From the NCBI RefSeq assembly GCF_900090245.1, contig NZ_FMDN01000001.1, positions 98,241 through 162,240 on the forward strand: a stretch of DNA of 64,000 bases, written 5' to 3'. Each line of letters starts with the position of its first letter. Position 1 is the stretch's first letter. The translations under genes were made by a program, and so were the position numbers. This DNA is from Micromonospora halophytica. Its GTDB lineage: Bacteria > Actinomycetota > Actinomycetes > Mycobacteriales > Micromonosporaceae. Shown in pieces: positions 1-12,420 of this stretch. The notes below the pieces were generated by a model. That model made no database searches. It was not told where the DNA came from and was given only the letters and a program-made list of their open reading frames with translations.

Positions 1-3654
<3,654 letters not shown>

Positions 3655-3671
3655 CCTGACCGCACCGCGAC

Positions 3672-3708
3672 CCGGGGCAGCGTCGTCCACCTGACGGCCC
3701 TGCCCCGG
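3672..3708 (+). terminator. Putative terminator after kgd
   Basis: Inverted repeat CCGGGGCAG (3672-3680) and CTGCCCCGG (3700-3708) with a 19-base loop, 18 bases after the kgd stop. It lacks a T tract, as is common in high-GC actinobacteria. Confidence 0.55.
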
Positions 3709-3740
3709 TCCGCGTCGCGGCCCTTCGCGAGAGGAACACC

Positions 3741-3920
3741 GTGTACTTCACCGACCGTGGCATCGAGGAACTGGTCGAGCGCCGGGGCGAGGAGCAGGTC
3801 AGCGTCGAGTGGCTGGCCGAGCGGCTGCGTGACTTCGTCGACCTCAACCCGGAGTTCGAGACCCCGATCGAGCGCTTCTCCACCTGGCTCGCCCGCCTCG
3901 ACGACGAGGACGAGGGGTAG
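3741..3920 (+). CDS. Small conserved protein, DUF6104-like
   Basis: A 59-residue acidic protein starting at GTG, with GAGAGG about 8 bases upstream. It begins YFTDRGIEELVERRG and ends in an Asp/Glu-rich tail. I recognise this as the short conserved actinobacterial protein often found directly downstream of kgd and annotated DUF6104; its function is unknown. It has no membrane segment or cysteines. Composition and codon use match the flanking genes, and the position after kgd suggests co-occurrence rather than a known joint function. Confidence 0.75.
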   Translation: MYFTDRGIEELVERRGEEQVSVEWLAERLRDFVDLNPEFETPIERFSTWLARLDDEDEG

Positions 3921-3993
3921 GCCCGCCACGCCGCATGATCAACGGCCCGGGTCCGCGGGACGAAGGTCCCGGGCGGACACCACCACGATCTTG

Positions 3994-3999
3994 TAGCGT
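3994..3999 (+). promoter_or_regulatory. -10 element TAGCGT, leaderless promoter of pta
   Basis: TAGCGT lies exactly 7 bases before the GTG at 4007, so the transcript would begin at or within a base of the start codon. This supports 4007 over the upstream in-frame ATG at 3935. Confidence 0.55.
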
Positions 4000-4006
4000 G
4001 AGGTTC

Positions 4007-6082
4007 GTGGCCCGCAGCGTCTACCTGACCAGCGTGGGGTCCGGCGGGGGTAAGTCGACCATCGCCCTCGGCCTCGCGGAACTCCTCTCCCGACAGGTCG
4101 AGCGGATCGGCGTGTTCCGGCCGCTGGTCGCCGGCACCGAACCCGACCCGATCCTCGCCCTGCTCACCGACCGCTACCGGATCGACCTGCCGCAGGACGC
4201 CCTGACCGGCACCACGTACGCCGAGGCGAGCGCGCTGGTCGCCGACGGCCGTCGGGAGGAACTCATCTCCCGGATCGTCGAGCGGTACCGGGACCTCGAA
4301 CGGCGCTGCCCGGCGGTGGTCGTGGTGGGCAGCGACTTCGCCGACGGCGGCGACGGGGCGGGGCCCCGGGAACTGGCCTTCAACGCCCGGCTCGCCACCG
4401 AGTTCGGCAGCGTGGTGGTGCCGGTGCTCGACGGCTTCGGGCAGTCGCCGGAGGCGGTCGCGGCGGCGGCGCGCGGGGCGTACCACGATCTGGAGGACCT
4501 GGGCGCGACGGTGCTGGCGGTGATCGCCAACCGGGTCCCCGCGCCGATGACGCTGCCCGAGCTGCCCGTTCCCGCGTACGCCATCCCGGAGGTGCCGGCC
4601 GTGTCGGCGCCGACGGTGGCCGAGGTGGCGACGGCGCTCGGCGCCACCCTGCTGGCCGGGGACGACGCCGCGCTCGGCCGGGACGTGCTCGACTACGTGG
4701 TCGGCGCGGCGCATGTGCCCACCCTGCTCGGCCACCTGACCGAGGGCGCGTTGGTGATCACCCCCGGCGACCGGGCGGACCTGCTGGTGGCGGCGAGCGC
4801 CGCACACGTCGCCGGGCAGGTCTCCGTGGCCGGTGTGGTGCTCACCCTCGGCGAGCAGCCCGACCCGCGGGCGATGCGGCTGGTCGAGGGGCTCAACACC
4901 GGTCTCGCCGTGCTCTCGGTGACCAGCGACAGCTATGACACGGTGGCCGCGTCCAGCCGGATCGAGGGCCGGCCCGGCCCGGCCAACCCGCGCAAGGTCG
5001 AGGCGGCGCTCGGCGCGTTCGAGAGATGCGTGGACACGGTCGACCTGGCCCGCCGGCTGCGGGTCACCCGCTCGGCACGGGTCACCCCGCTGATGTTCGA
5101 GTACGACCTGATCGACCGGGCCCGGGCCACCCGTCGGCGGCTGGTGCTGCCGGAGGGGACCGAGGAGCGCATCCTGCGGGCGGCGGAGATCCTGCTGCAA
5201 CGGGGCGTCGCCGACCTGACCCTGCTCGGCCGCCCCGACGACGTCGCCCGACGGATCCGGGAACTCGGCATCGACATCACCGGCGCGGACGTGGTGGACC
5301 CGATCGCCAGCCCGTGGCGCGACGAGTTCGCCGAGGAGTACGCGAAGCTGCGCGCCCACCGGGGCCTCACCGTGGAGCTGGCGCACGACATCGTGGCCCA
5401 ACCCAACTACTTCGGCACGATGATGGTGGCGACCGGGCACGCCGACGGCATGGTCTCCGGGGCCACCCACACCACCGCGGCCACCATCCGTCCCGCCTTC
5501 GAGATCATCCGGACCGTGCCGGGGGTCTCGGTGGCCTCCAGCGTCTTCTTCATGCTGCTGGCCGACCGGGTGCTGGTCTACGGCGACTGCGCGGTGAACC
5601 CCGACCCGGACGCCGCCCAGCTCGCCGACATCGCCATCTCCTCGGCGGACACCGCCGCCCGGTTCGGCATCGAGCCACGGGTGGCGATGCTGTCGTACTC
5701 GACCGGCGACTCGGGCTTCGGCGCGGACGTGGAGAAGGTCGCGGCGGCCACCAAGCTGGTCCGCGAGCGCCGGCCGGACCTGCTGGTCGAGGGCCCCATC
5801 CAGTACGACGCGGCGATCGACCCGCAGGTCGCGGCGACGAAGCTGCCCGACAGTCCGGTGGCGGGGCGGGCGACGGTCTTCATCTTCCCGGACCTGAACA
5901 CCGGCAACAACACGTACAAGGCGGTGCAGCGCTCGGCGGGGGCGGTGGCGGTCGGCCCGGTGATGCAGGGCCTGCGCCGGCCGGTCAACGACCTGTCCCG
6001 GGGCGCGACCGTCGCCGACATCGTCAACACCGTGGCGATCACGGCCATCCAGGCGGCCGGCTCGCCGGAGGAGGGTTCGTGA
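4007..6082 (+). CDS. pta: Phosphate acetyltransferase, long form
   Basis: Converts acetyl-CoA and phosphate to acetyl phosphate, feeding AckA. The 691-residue protein has an N-terminal P-loop-like domain (GSGGGKST at 12-18), a middle DRTGG-type domain and a C-terminal PTA catalytic domain (about 365-690) containing MLSYSTGDSGFG and a C-terminal NTVAITAIQA segment. GTG 4007 is preferred because VARSVYLTSV is the usual N terminus and a TAGCGT box lies 7 bases upstream; ATG 3935 would add 24 atypical residues. The stop overlaps the ackA start by 4 bases, so the two are translationally coupled. Confidence 0.95.
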   Translation: MARSVYLTSVGSGGGKSTIALGLAELLSRQVERIGVFRPLVAGTEPDPILALLTDRYRIDLPQDALTGTTYAEASALVADGRREELISRIVERYRDLERRCPAVVVVGSDFADGGDGAGPRELAFNARLATEFGSVVVPVLDGFGQSPEAVAAAARGAYHDLEDLGATVLAVIANRVPAPMTLPELPVPAYAIPEVPAVSAPTVAEVATALGATLLAGDDAALGRDVLDYVVGAAHVPTLLGHLTEGALVITPGDRADLLVAASAAHVAGQVSVAGVVLTLGEQPDPRAMRLVEGLNTGLAVLSVTSDSYDTVAASSRIEGRPGPANPRKVEAALGAFERCVDTVDLARRLRVTRSARVTPLMFEYDLIDRARATRRRLVLPEGTEERILRAAEILLQRGVADLTLLGRPDDVARRIRELGIDITGADVVDPIASPWRDEFAEEYAKLRAHRGLTVELAHDIVAQPNYFGTMMVATGHADGMVSGATHTTAATIRPAFEIIRTVPGVSVASSVFFMLLADRVLVYGDCAVNPDPDAAQLADIAISSADTAARFGIEPRVAMLSYSTGDSGFGADVEKVAAATKLVRERRPDLLVEGPIQYDAAIDPQVAATKLPDSPVAGRATVFIFPDLNTGNNTYKAVQRSAGAVAVGPVMQGLRRPVNDLSRGATVADIVNTVAITAIQAAGSPEEGS

Positions 6083-7200
6083 CCGACCGCGTGCTGGTGC
6101 TCAACTGCGGCTCGTCGTCGGTGAAGTACCGGCTCTACGACGGAGAGACCGTGCGCGACAAGGGCATCGTGGAGCGGGTCGGTGAGCCGGGCGGCGGGCC
6201 GGCCGACCACGCCACCGCGGTCCGGGAGATCATCGACCGGGTCGACCTCGCCGGGCTGGGCGCGGTGGGCCACCGGGTGGTGCACGGCGGCCGCCGGTTC
6301 AGCCAGCCGGTGCTGGTCGACGACGAGGTCTTCGCCGCCATCGAGGACCTCGTCCCGCTCGCGCCGCTGCACAACCCGGCGAACCTGGCCGGGATCGAGG
6401 TCGCCCGCCGGGTGATGCCGGGCGTCCCACAGGTCGCCGTCTTCGACACCGCCTTCCACCACACCCTGCCGGAGGCCGCCGCCACGTACGCCATCGACCG
6501 GGACACCGCCGAGCGGTACGGCATCCGCCGGTACGGCTTCCACGGCACCTCGCACGCGTACGTCTCGAAGCGCACGGCGGAGCTGCTGGAGCGGCCGTAC
6601 GAGCAGCTGCGCACCATCACCCTGCACCTGGGGAACGGGGCGAGCGCCTGCGCGGTCGACGGCGGCCGCAGCGTGGCCACCTCGATGGGGATGTCGCCGC
6701 TGGAGGGCCTGGTGATGGGCACCCGCAGCGGCGACCTGGACCCGACCGTCATCTTCCACCTGCGCCGCGAGGCCGGGATGGGGGTGGACGAGATCGACGA
6801 CCTGCTCAACCACCGCAGCGGGCTGTTCGGGCTGACCGGCGTCAACGACATGCGCGAGGTGCAGGCCCGGCAGGAGGCCGGGGACCCGGCCGCCGCGCTG
6901 GCCCTGGCCGTCTACTGCCGCCGGATCACCGGCTACGTCGGCGCGTACTACGCGCTGCTGGGCCGGGTGGACGCGGTCACCTTCACCGCCGGGGTGGGCG
7001 AGCACTCCCCCGAGGTCCGGGCCGCCGCGCTGGCCGGGCTGGAGCGCCTCGGCATCGCCGTCGACCCGGCGCGCAACGCCGGCACCGGGGACCGGGTCAT
7101 CTCGCCGGACGACGCCGAGGTCGCCGTCTGCGTCATCGGCACCGACGAGGAGCGGGAGATCGCCCGGGAGACCCGGGCGGTGGTCGGCGCCGGCCGCTGA
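6079..7200 (+). CDS. ackA: Acetate kinase
   Basis: Interconverts acetyl phosphate plus ADP and acetate plus ATP in the cytosol, completing the Pta-AckA pathway. The 373-residue protein shows the ASKHA-fold motifs: NCGSSSVKYRLYD near residue 7, GHRVVHGG, DTAFHHTLP, GFHGTSHAYV and HLGNGAS. GTG is the start, and GTGA overlaps the pta stop by 4 bases. Length is slightly short of the usual 390-400 residues but every core motif is present. Confidence 0.96.
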   Translation: MTDRVLVLNCGSSSVKYRLYDGETVRDKGIVERVGEPGGGPADHATAVREIIDRVDLAGLGAVGHRVVHGGRRFSQPVLVDDEVFAAIEDLVPLAPLHNPANLAGIEVARRVMPGVPQVAVFDTAFHHTLPEAAATYAIDRDTAERYGIRRYGFHGTSHAYVSKRTAELLERPYEQLRTITLHLGNGASACAVDGGRSVATSMGMSPLEGLVMGTRSGDLDPTVIFHLRREAGMGVDEIDDLLNHRSGLFGLTGVNDMREVQARQEAGDPAAALALAVYCRRITGYVGAYYALLGRVDAVTFTAGVGEHSPEVRAAALAGLERLGIAVDPARNAGTGDRVISPDDAEVAVCVIGTDEEREIARETRAVVGAGR

Positions 7201-7213
7201 CCACCGCCGGAGA

Positions 7214-7387
7214 TCAGCCCAGGGCCAGCCAGGTGGCCACGGCGACCAGCAGCACGGCGACCACGCCCGCGCCCACCGCCAGCGGCAGCCGGGACGGTGC
7301 CTCCGCGGCGGCGGCGGAGTCCGGGGAGTGGGCGAAGGCACGGAACTGCTCGGTGTTGCCGCTCGGGTCCACGTACTCGTCAGACAT
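7214..7387 (-). CDS. Small single-pass membrane protein, unknown
   Basis: A 57-residue protein: a polar, acidic N-terminal half (MSDEYVDPSGNTEQF) followed by one hydrophobic helix (about 34-57) reaching the C terminus. It converges with ackA, 13 bases after the ackA stop. No family is recognised. The soluble head and C-terminal anchor arrangement and high-GC codon use look coding. Confidence 0.6.
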   Translation of the reverse strand: MSDEYVDPSGNTEQFRAFAHSPDSAAAAEAPSRLPLAVGAGVVAVLLVAVATWLALG

Positions 7388-7581
7388 GCCGGAGACCCTA
7401 GCGAAGCCGCGCACCCCGCACCGCCCCTCGCGTACCGAGCGTGACGCCTCGATCCGTAGCGGTGGCCCGGACCGGCCGAGTGGCGGACGCCACCGGTCCG
7501 GACGGCCGGCAGCGGCCGCACCCGGCGTACGGCACGGGTCACGGTGCGTCCGAGGGTGCCCGGTCGGCCCGTGGAGGCAGG

Positions 7582-7587
7582 CACAAT
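7582..7587 (+). promoter_or_regulatory. -10-like CACAAT, leaderless promoter of the hydrolase
   Basis: CACAAT ends 7 bases before the ATG at 7595, the same spacing seen at many starts in this window. Confidence 0.45.
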
Positions 7588-7594
7588 CGGTGCC

Positions 7595-8563
7595 ATGTCC
7601 CGTCGCCGTACCCCGGTCCTGCTCGCCGCCGTCCTGTTCACCGTCGGCCTGGTCGGCTGCTCGGCCGCGCCTGCCCCGACCGTCCGCCCGGCCGCCCCGG
7701 TGGAAACCCCGAAGGCCGCCACCCCGGCGCCGCGCGTTCCCGCCGGCAGCGCGCCGACGGAGGCCTTCGCGGTCGGCGTACGCCAGGTGAAGCTGAACCG
7801 GGACGGCGACCGCCCCCTGCCGGTGACCCTCTGGTACCCGGCCCGGGGTGAGGCCGGCGGCACCCCGCAGCGCGGGGCGGCCACGGCGACCGGCCGGTTC
7901 CCGGTGGTGATGTTCAGCCACGGCCTGGGCGCCCGGCCGGAGGACTACGCGGCGCTGCTGACCCGGTGGGCGGCGGCCGGGTTCGTGATCGCCGCGCCCA
8001 CCTTCCCGCACACCAGCCGGGGCACCGACAGCAACGTGCTCGACGTGCTGAACCAGCCCGCGGACGTCTCGTACGCCCTGGACACGGTGCTGGCGCTGGA
8101 CGGCAGGGCCGGTGACCCGCTGCGTGGCCGGCTGGCCACCGACCGGGTGGCGGCGGCCGGGCACTCGGCGGGCGGGGTGACCACGATCGGGCTCTTCACC
8201 GCCGGCCGGGACGAGCGCCTGGACGCCGGGGTGGTCTTCGCCGGCACCGGGCTGGGGGTCGGCACGGCCTTCGCCGGGGCCGCCGCGCCGCAGCTCTTCG
8301 TGCACGGCCAGGCGGACGAGGTGGTCGAGTACTCGGCCGGCAGGGCGGTCTATGACGCGGTGCCGTGGCCGAAGGCGATGCTCAGCCTGCCGAAGGGCGA
8401 CCACGGCCGGGCGCTGCTCAGCGACGGCGCCGCCCTGCGGGTGGTCTCCGACACCACGGTCGAGTTCCTCCGCTGGACCCTGTACGGCGACGCGAAGGCC
8501 AAGGCCCGCCTCGCGGCGGATGCCGCCCGCGCCGACATCGCCACCCTCGACAACCGCCTCTGA
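7595..8563 (+). CDS. Lipoprotein alpha/beta hydrolase (PAF-acetylhydrolase or cutinase-like)
   Basis: A 322-residue exported hydrolase. The signal peptide ends in the lipobox LVGC with Cys22, predicting lipid anchoring outside the membrane. A Pro/Ala-rich linker (about 24-50) precedes an alpha/beta hydrolase domain with HGLG oxyanion-type sequence and the nucleophile elbow AAGHSAGG (Ser near 191); a later GDH could supply the catalytic His. Substrate cannot be told: platelet-activating-factor hydrolase-like and polyester-hydrolase-like proteins share this layout. ATG 7595 is chosen over upstream in-frame codons because the signal peptide starts there and a CACAAT box lies 7 bases upstream. 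Confidence 0.8.
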   Translation: MSRRRTPVLLAAVLFTVGLVGCSAAPAPTVRPAAPVETPKAATPAPRVPAGSAPTEAFAVGVRQVKLNRDGDRPLPVTLWYPARGEAGGTPQRGAATATGRFPVVMFSHGLGARPEDYAALLTRWAAAGFVIAAPTFPHTSRGTDSNVLDVLNQPADVSYALDTVLALDGRAGDPLRGRLATDRVAAAGHSAGGVTTIGLFTAGRDERLDAGVVFAGTGLGVGTAFAGAAAPQLFVHGQADEVVEYSAGRAVYDAVPWPKAMLSLPKGDHGRALLSDGAALRVVSDTTVEFLRWTLYGDAKAKARLAADAARADIATLDNRL

Positions 8564-8600
8564 CCCACCACCTCTGGACCTCGGCCCGGGACGCGCATGC

Positions 8601-8644
8601 CGAGGAGGAGTGGCTGTTCCGGGTCGGACAGCCACTCCTCCTCG
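8601..8644. terminator. Bidirectional hairpin between convergent genes
   Basis: A perfect 17-bp stem: CGAGGAGGAGTGGCTGT (8601-8617) pairs with 8628-8644 around a 10-base loop. It sits between the hydrolase stop (8563) and the convergent oxidoreductase stop (8670). The inner GAGTGGCTG...CAGCCACTC core is close to that of the hairpin at 25457-25494. Confidence 0.75.
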
Positions 8645-8669
8645 GAAAGTGCGCGGGGACGGGTGGGGG

Positions 8670-9623
8670 TCAGGCGGTGTGGTCGATGACGACCTTGCCG
8701 AAGACGTCGCCGGAGTGCAGGCGGGTGAAGGCGTCCTCGACCCTGCTGAAGGGCACGACGCTGTCCACCACCGGGTGGATCTCGTGCTCGGCGCAGAAGC
8801 CCAGCAGCTCGGTCAGCTCGTCCGGGGTGCCCATCGAGGTGCCCAGGATCTCCAGCTGCATGGCGAAGACCCGGCGCAGGTTGACCTTGGGCTCGTGCCC
8901 GGCGGTCGCGCCGGAGACGACGATCCGGGCCATCGGGGCGGCGGACTTCAGCGAGTGGTCGAAGGTGGCCGCGCCGACCGTCTCGATCACCACGTCGACC
9001 CGCTCGGGCAGCCGCGCGCCGGGCTCCAGCGCGGTCGCCCCCAGCTCGGTGATCCGCTCCCGCTTGCCGGCGTCCCGGCTGGTCGCGTACACCCGCTTGC
9101 CGAGTGCGACGCCGAGCGCGACGGCCGCGGTGGCGACACCGCCGCCGGCCCCCTGGACCAGCACCGACTCGCCCTCGTCCACCCGGCCCTTGGTGGTGAG
9201 CATCCGCCACGCGGTGAGCCAGGCGGTGGGCAGGCAGGCCGCGTCGGTGGCGGCGAGGCCCGCCGGCAGCGGCACCAGGTTCATCCGGGGTACGGCCACC
9301 CGCTCGGCCAGGGTCCCGGGGAAGTGCTCGGAGAGGATGGAGACGCCCCGCGGGTCGCCCGGGGTGGGCACCACCGGGTAGATGACCACCTCGCGGCCGT
9401 CGGGGTCGGTGCCGACGGCGTCGCAGCCCAGGATCATCGGGAGCTGGTCGGCGACGAGTCCCACGCCGCGCAGCGACCAGATGTCGTGGTGGTTGAGCGA
9501 GCTGGCCCGCACCTGCACGGTGACCCAGTCGGAGTCCGGGTGGGTCGGCTCGGGACGCTCGCCGACGCCGAGCGCGGTGAGCGGGTTGTCGGCGTCGAAG
9601 CGGGAGGCATAGGCGGCACGCAT
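8670..9623 (-). CDS. Zinc-binding dehydrogenase / quinone oxidoreductase family protein
   Basis: A 317-residue medium-chain dehydrogenase/reductase. The N-terminal GroES-like part contains VRASSLNHHDIWSLRG, and the Rossmann part has VLVQGAGGGVATAAVALG. The cysteine cluster for structural zinc is absent, so it is more like NAD(P)H:quinone reductases than zinc alcohol dehydrogenases. Substrate is unknown. Start ATG 9623 has TACGGT exactly 7 bases upstream; a GTG three codons earlier would fall inside that spacer. Confidence 0.85.
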   Translation of the reverse strand: MRAAYASRFDADNPLTALGVGERPEPTHPDSDWVTVQVRASSLNHHDIWSLRGVGLVADQLPMILGCDAVGTDPDGREVVIYPVVPTPGDPRGVSILSEHFPGTLAERVAVPRMNLVPLPAGLAATDAACLPTAWLTAWRMLTTKGRVDEGESVLVQGAGGGVATAAVALGVALGKRVYATSRDAGKRERITELGATALEPGARLPERVDVVIETVGAATFDHSLKSAAPMARIVVSGATAGHEPKVNLRRVFAMQLEILGTSMGTPDELTELLGFCAEHEIHPVVDSVVPFSRVEDAFTRLHSGDVFGKVVIDHTA

Positions 9624-9630
9624 GATCGGC

Positions 9631-9636
9631 ACCGTA
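9631..9636 (-). promoter_or_regulatory. -10 element TACGGT, leaderless promoter of the dehydrogenase
   Basis: On the minus strand TACGGT is followed by 7 bases and then ATG 9623. Confidence 0.55.
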
Positions 9637-9707
9637 ACAAGGGAAACGATCGTTAAGAAGGGCCCGCACCGGACGCCGCGTGCCGGCCCGGGCCCTTCCT
9701 CACATGG

Positions 9708-10886
9708 TCAGGCGCGGGCGACGCCGTCGCGCCGGGCCGCCTCGGCCACCGCCTCCGCCACCGCCGGGGCGACCCGGGGGTCGAGCGGGGAGGGCACGAT
9801 CGCGTCGGCGGTGAGCGACTCGGCCACCACCGCGGCGATCGCGTCGGCCGCGGCCACCTTCATCCCGTCGGTGATCCGGGTGGCCCGGGCGTCCAGCGCG
9901 CCCCGGAACACACCGGGGAAGGCCAGCACGTTGTTGATCTGGTTGGGGTAGTCGCTGCGGCCGGTGGCCACCACGGCGACGTGCCGGGCCGCCACCTCGG
10001 GATGCACCTCGGGGTTGGGGTTGGCCAACGCGAAGACGATGCCGCCCGGGGCCATCCCGGCCACCGCCTCCTCGGGGATCTGCCCGCCGGAGACGCCGAT
10101 CAGCACGTCCGCGCCACGCAGCGCCTCGGTGACGTCACCCTGACGGTTCTCGGCGTTGGTCGTCTCGGCGAGGTACGCCTTGGTCTCGGTCAGGTCGGCG
10201 CGGTGCCGGCCGATGATGCCCTTGGAGTCGCAGACCACCACCTGCTCCGGGTTCACGCCCCCGGCGACCAGCATCGCGGTGACCGCCACCCCGGCCGCGC
10301 CGGCGCCGCTGACCACCACCCGCAGGTCGCCGAGCTTGCGGTTGAGCAGGGTCGCCGCGTTGCGCAGCGCGGCCAGCACGACGATCGCGGTGCCGTGCTG
10401 GTCGTCGTGGAAGACCGGGATCGGCAGCGCCTCGTCCAGCCGGCGCTCGACCTCGAAGCAGCGCGGGGCGCTGATGTCCTCCAGGTTGATGCCCCCGAAG
10501 GAGGGGGCGAGTGCCTTCACCGTCGCCACGATCTCGTCCACGTCCTGGGTGTCCAGGCAGATCGGTACCGCGTCCACGCCGGCGAACTGCTTGAACAGCA
10601 CCGCCTTGCCCTCCATCACCGGCAGCGCGGCACGGGGGCCGATGTTGCCCAGCCCGAGTACGGCGGAGCCGTCGGTGACGACCGCGACGGTGTGCGACAC
10701 CCAGGTGTAGTCGTCGGCGAGGGCGGGGTCGGCGGCGATGGCCTCGCAGACCCGGGCCACACCCGGGGTGTACGCGAGGGAGAGGTCCTCCCGGCTGGTC
10801 AGCGGGACCGTCGAGGCGACGGCCATCTTGCCGCCGACGTGCAACCGGAAGACAGGATCAGCGGGATCCACGGTGGACGCAGACAT
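9708..10886 (-). CDS. NAD(P)-dependent malic enzyme
   Basis: Oxidatively decarboxylates malate to pyruvate, an anaplerotic or NADPH-supplying step. The 392-residue protein is the short bacterial form without a C-terminal phosphotransacetylase-like domain. Visible motifs are SLAYTPGVARVCEAI (catalytic Tyr region), HDDQHGTAIVVLAAL, and the dinucleotide fold VSGAGAAGVAV followed by ALANPNPE. ATG 10886 has GGAG at good spacing; longer in-frame starts add an Arg/Pro-rich stretch unlike the family. Confidence 0.93.
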   Translation of the reverse strand: MSASTVDPADPVFRLHVGGKMAVASTVPLTSREDLSLAYTPGVARVCEAIAADPALADDYTWVSHTVAVVTDGSAVLGLGNIGPRAALPVMEGKAVLFKQFAGVDAVPICLDTQDVDEIVATVKALAPSFGGINLEDISAPRCFEVERRLDEALPIPVFHDDQHGTAIVVLAALRNAATLLNRKLGDLRVVVSGAGAAGVAVTAMLVAGGVNPEQVVVCDSKGIIGRHRADLTETKAYLAETTNAENRQGDVTEALRGADVLIGVSGGQIPEEAVAGMAPGGIVFALANPNPEVHPEVAARHVAVVATGRSDYPNQINNVLAFPGVFRGALDARATRITDGMKVAAADAIAAVVAESLTADAIVPSPLDPRVAPAVAEAVAEAARRDGVARA

Positions 10887-11027
10887 GGTGACTCCAGGAT
10901 CTGTCGAGCAGACGGAGCGGCCGGCGCGGGCGCGAGGTGAGGCGTCGAACGGCGGCACGCGGTGCGGGGGGTCACCCGGGCACTTTCCGAGCATAGTCAG
11001 CTGACGGGCGCTCGGATGTGAGCAGGG

Positions 11028-11378
11028 TCATAATGACCGACGGGACACCCGGCCGGGGCGCGGCCAGTAGCGCAGCACCACCCGGCCCAGCACGTCGGCC
11101 ACGCCGTACGCCCGGGAGTCGTCGGTGACCAGATCGTTGTCCCCGCGTACCCACCAACCGCCGTCCTGCGGACGGACCGCGCGCTTGACCACCAGCAGCT
11201 CCGGGCGGCTGCGGAAGACCGCGACCACGACGTCACCGGGGCGGGCCGGCCGACCGCCGACCCGGACCAGGACGGCGTCGCCGTGCCGCAGCGTGGGCGA
11301 CATGGACGGGCCGGTCACCCCGACGGCGGTCAGCGGCCGGCGCAGTCGCGCCCCGGGAGCGCCTCCGTCGACCGCCAT
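11028..11378 (-). CDS. sodX: S26 peptidase, nickel superoxide dismutase maturation protease
   Basis: A 116-residue signal-peptidase-I-like protease with the Ser/Lys dyad visible: GPSMSPTL (Ser25) and LLVVKRAVR (Lys65), followed by GDN. No membrane anchor is seen, consistent with a cytosolic enzyme. It is divergent from sodN, the usual sodN-sodX pairing, and is inferred to remove the SodN propeptide so that His1 is exposed for nickel binding. ATG 11378 has an AGGGGA ribosome-binding site. Confidence 0.88.
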   Translation of the reverse strand: MAVDGGAPGARLRRPLTAVGVTGPSMSPTLRHGDAVLVRVGGRPARPGDVVVAVFRSRPELLVVKRAVRPQDGGWWVRGDNDLVTDDSRAYGVADVLGRVVLRYWPRPGRVSRRSL

Positions 11379-11401
11379 CAGGTTTCCCCTCCGCCCCTGT
11401 C

Positions 11402-11424
11402 GGGGACGTCCCCAGGAGTAATGT
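11402..11424 (+). promoter_or_regulatory. sodN promoter with palindrome in the spacer
   Basis: The perfect 12-bp palindrome GGGGACGTCCCC (11402-11413) lies just upstream of a -10 element TAATGT (11419-11424). A protein bound there would block RNA polymerase. In Streptomyces sodN is controlled by the nickel regulator Nur, but I see no clear Nur-type TTGCA repeat, so the factor is unknown. Confidence 0.4.
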
Positions 11425-11462
11425 CGGCTTGGATCATCGCAAACATCCCGTGGAGGACTCTG

Positions 11463-11867
11463 ATGCGACTTCCCCGCATCCTTTCGCCCCGTCTGACCGC
11501 CAGCGCGCACTGCGACCTGCCGTGCGGCGTCTACGACCCGGCGCAGGCCCGGATCGAGGCCGAGTCGGTGAAGGCGATCTGCGAGAAGTACCAGGCCAAC
11601 ACCGACCCGGAGTTCCGCACCCGCGCCATCCTGATCAAGGAGCAGCGCGCCGACCTGGTCAAGCACCACCTGTGGGTGCTGTGGACCGACTACTTCAAGC
11701 CGGCCCACTTCGAGAAGTACCCGCACCTGCACCAGCTCTTCAACGAGGCCACCAAGCTGGCCGGCGCGGCCGGCGCCAAGGGCGGCACCGACCCGTCCAA
11801 GGCCGACGAGCTGCTCCAGAAGATCGACGAGATCTCGAAGATCTTCTGGGAGACCAAGAAGGCGTGA
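11463..11867 (+). CDS. sodN: Nickel superoxide dismutase
   Basis: Dismutates superoxide in the cytosol using a nickel hook. The 134-residue precursor carries a 15-residue propeptide (MRLPRILSPRLTASA); cleavage exposes HCDLPCGVYDP, with the nickel ligands His1, Cys2 and Cys6 of the mature form. The remainder is the four-helix bundle expected for the family. A GGAGG lies upstream of ATG 11463. Its stop overlaps the next gene by 4 bases. Confidence 0.96.
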   Translation: MRLPRILSPRLTASAHCDLPCGVYDPAQARIEAESVKAICEKYQANTDPEFRTRAILIKEQRADLVKHHLWVLWTDYFKPAHFEKYPHLHQLFNEATKLAGAAGAKGGTDPSKADELLQKIDEISKIFWETKKA

Positions 11868-12388
11868 CCCTGGTTCCCCAGGCGCCGTCGATCCGGCCGG
11901 CACGTCCCGAGGACGTGCCGGCCGTCGTCGCGATGGTGCACGAACTCGCCGACTACGAGCGGGCCCCCGAACAGTGCCACCTCACCGAGGGGCAACTGCA
12001 CGCCGCGCTCTTCGGGCCGTCGCCCGCGCTCTTCGGGCACGTCGCGGTGGACGCCGACGACCGGCCGCTCGGTTTCGCCCTGTGGTTCCTCAACTTCTCC
12101 ACCTGGGAGGGCGTGCACGGCGTCTACCTGGAGGACCTGTACGTGCGCCCCGAGGCGAGGGGCACCGGCGCCGGTCGGGCGTTGCTCGCCACCCTGGCCG
12201 CGATCTGCGTCGAGCGCGGCTACCGGCGCCTCGACTGGTGGATGATCCACTGGAATCCCGCCGCCCACTTCTACGCCTCGATCGGGGCCACCTCGATGGA
12301 CGAGTGGGTGCCGTACCGGCTGGCCGGGCCCGCGTTGCACTCGCTCGCCGCGCAGGCGGAGACGGCACCCGCCCGGCCGGACGCCTGA
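11864..12388 (+). CDS. GNAT N-acetyltransferase, SSAT-like
   Basis: A 174-residue acetyltransferase whose GTG overlaps the sodN stop (GTGA). The acetyl-CoA loop is RPEARGTGAGRALL (about 94-107), preceded by GVYLEDLYV and followed by WWMIHWNPAAHFYASIGA. This pattern resembles the spermidine/thialysine N1-acetyltransferase group, but the acceptor is not known. Coupling to sodN suggests shared expression; I have no evidence that it acts on SodN. Confidence 0.85.
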   Translation: MTLVPQAPSIRPARPEDVPAVVAMVHELADYERAPEQCHLTEGQLHAALFGPSPALFGHVAVDADDRPLGFALWFLNFSTWEGVHGVYLEDLYVRPEARGTGAGRALLATLAAICVERGYRRLDWWMIHWNPAAHFYASIGATSMDEWVPYRLAGPALHSLAAQAETAPARPDA

Positions 12389-12420
12389 GGGGGTAGAGTC
12401 CCCGACCGGGGGGATGAGGC

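Noticed and set aside
3935-4006. Upstream ATG start for pta
   Set aside because: The added 24 residues are not pta-like and would span the -10 box; GTG 4007 fits better.
11379-11462. Nur box for nickel repression of sodN
   Set aside because: No pair of TTGCA-like half-sites with proper spacing could be found; only a different palindrome is present.
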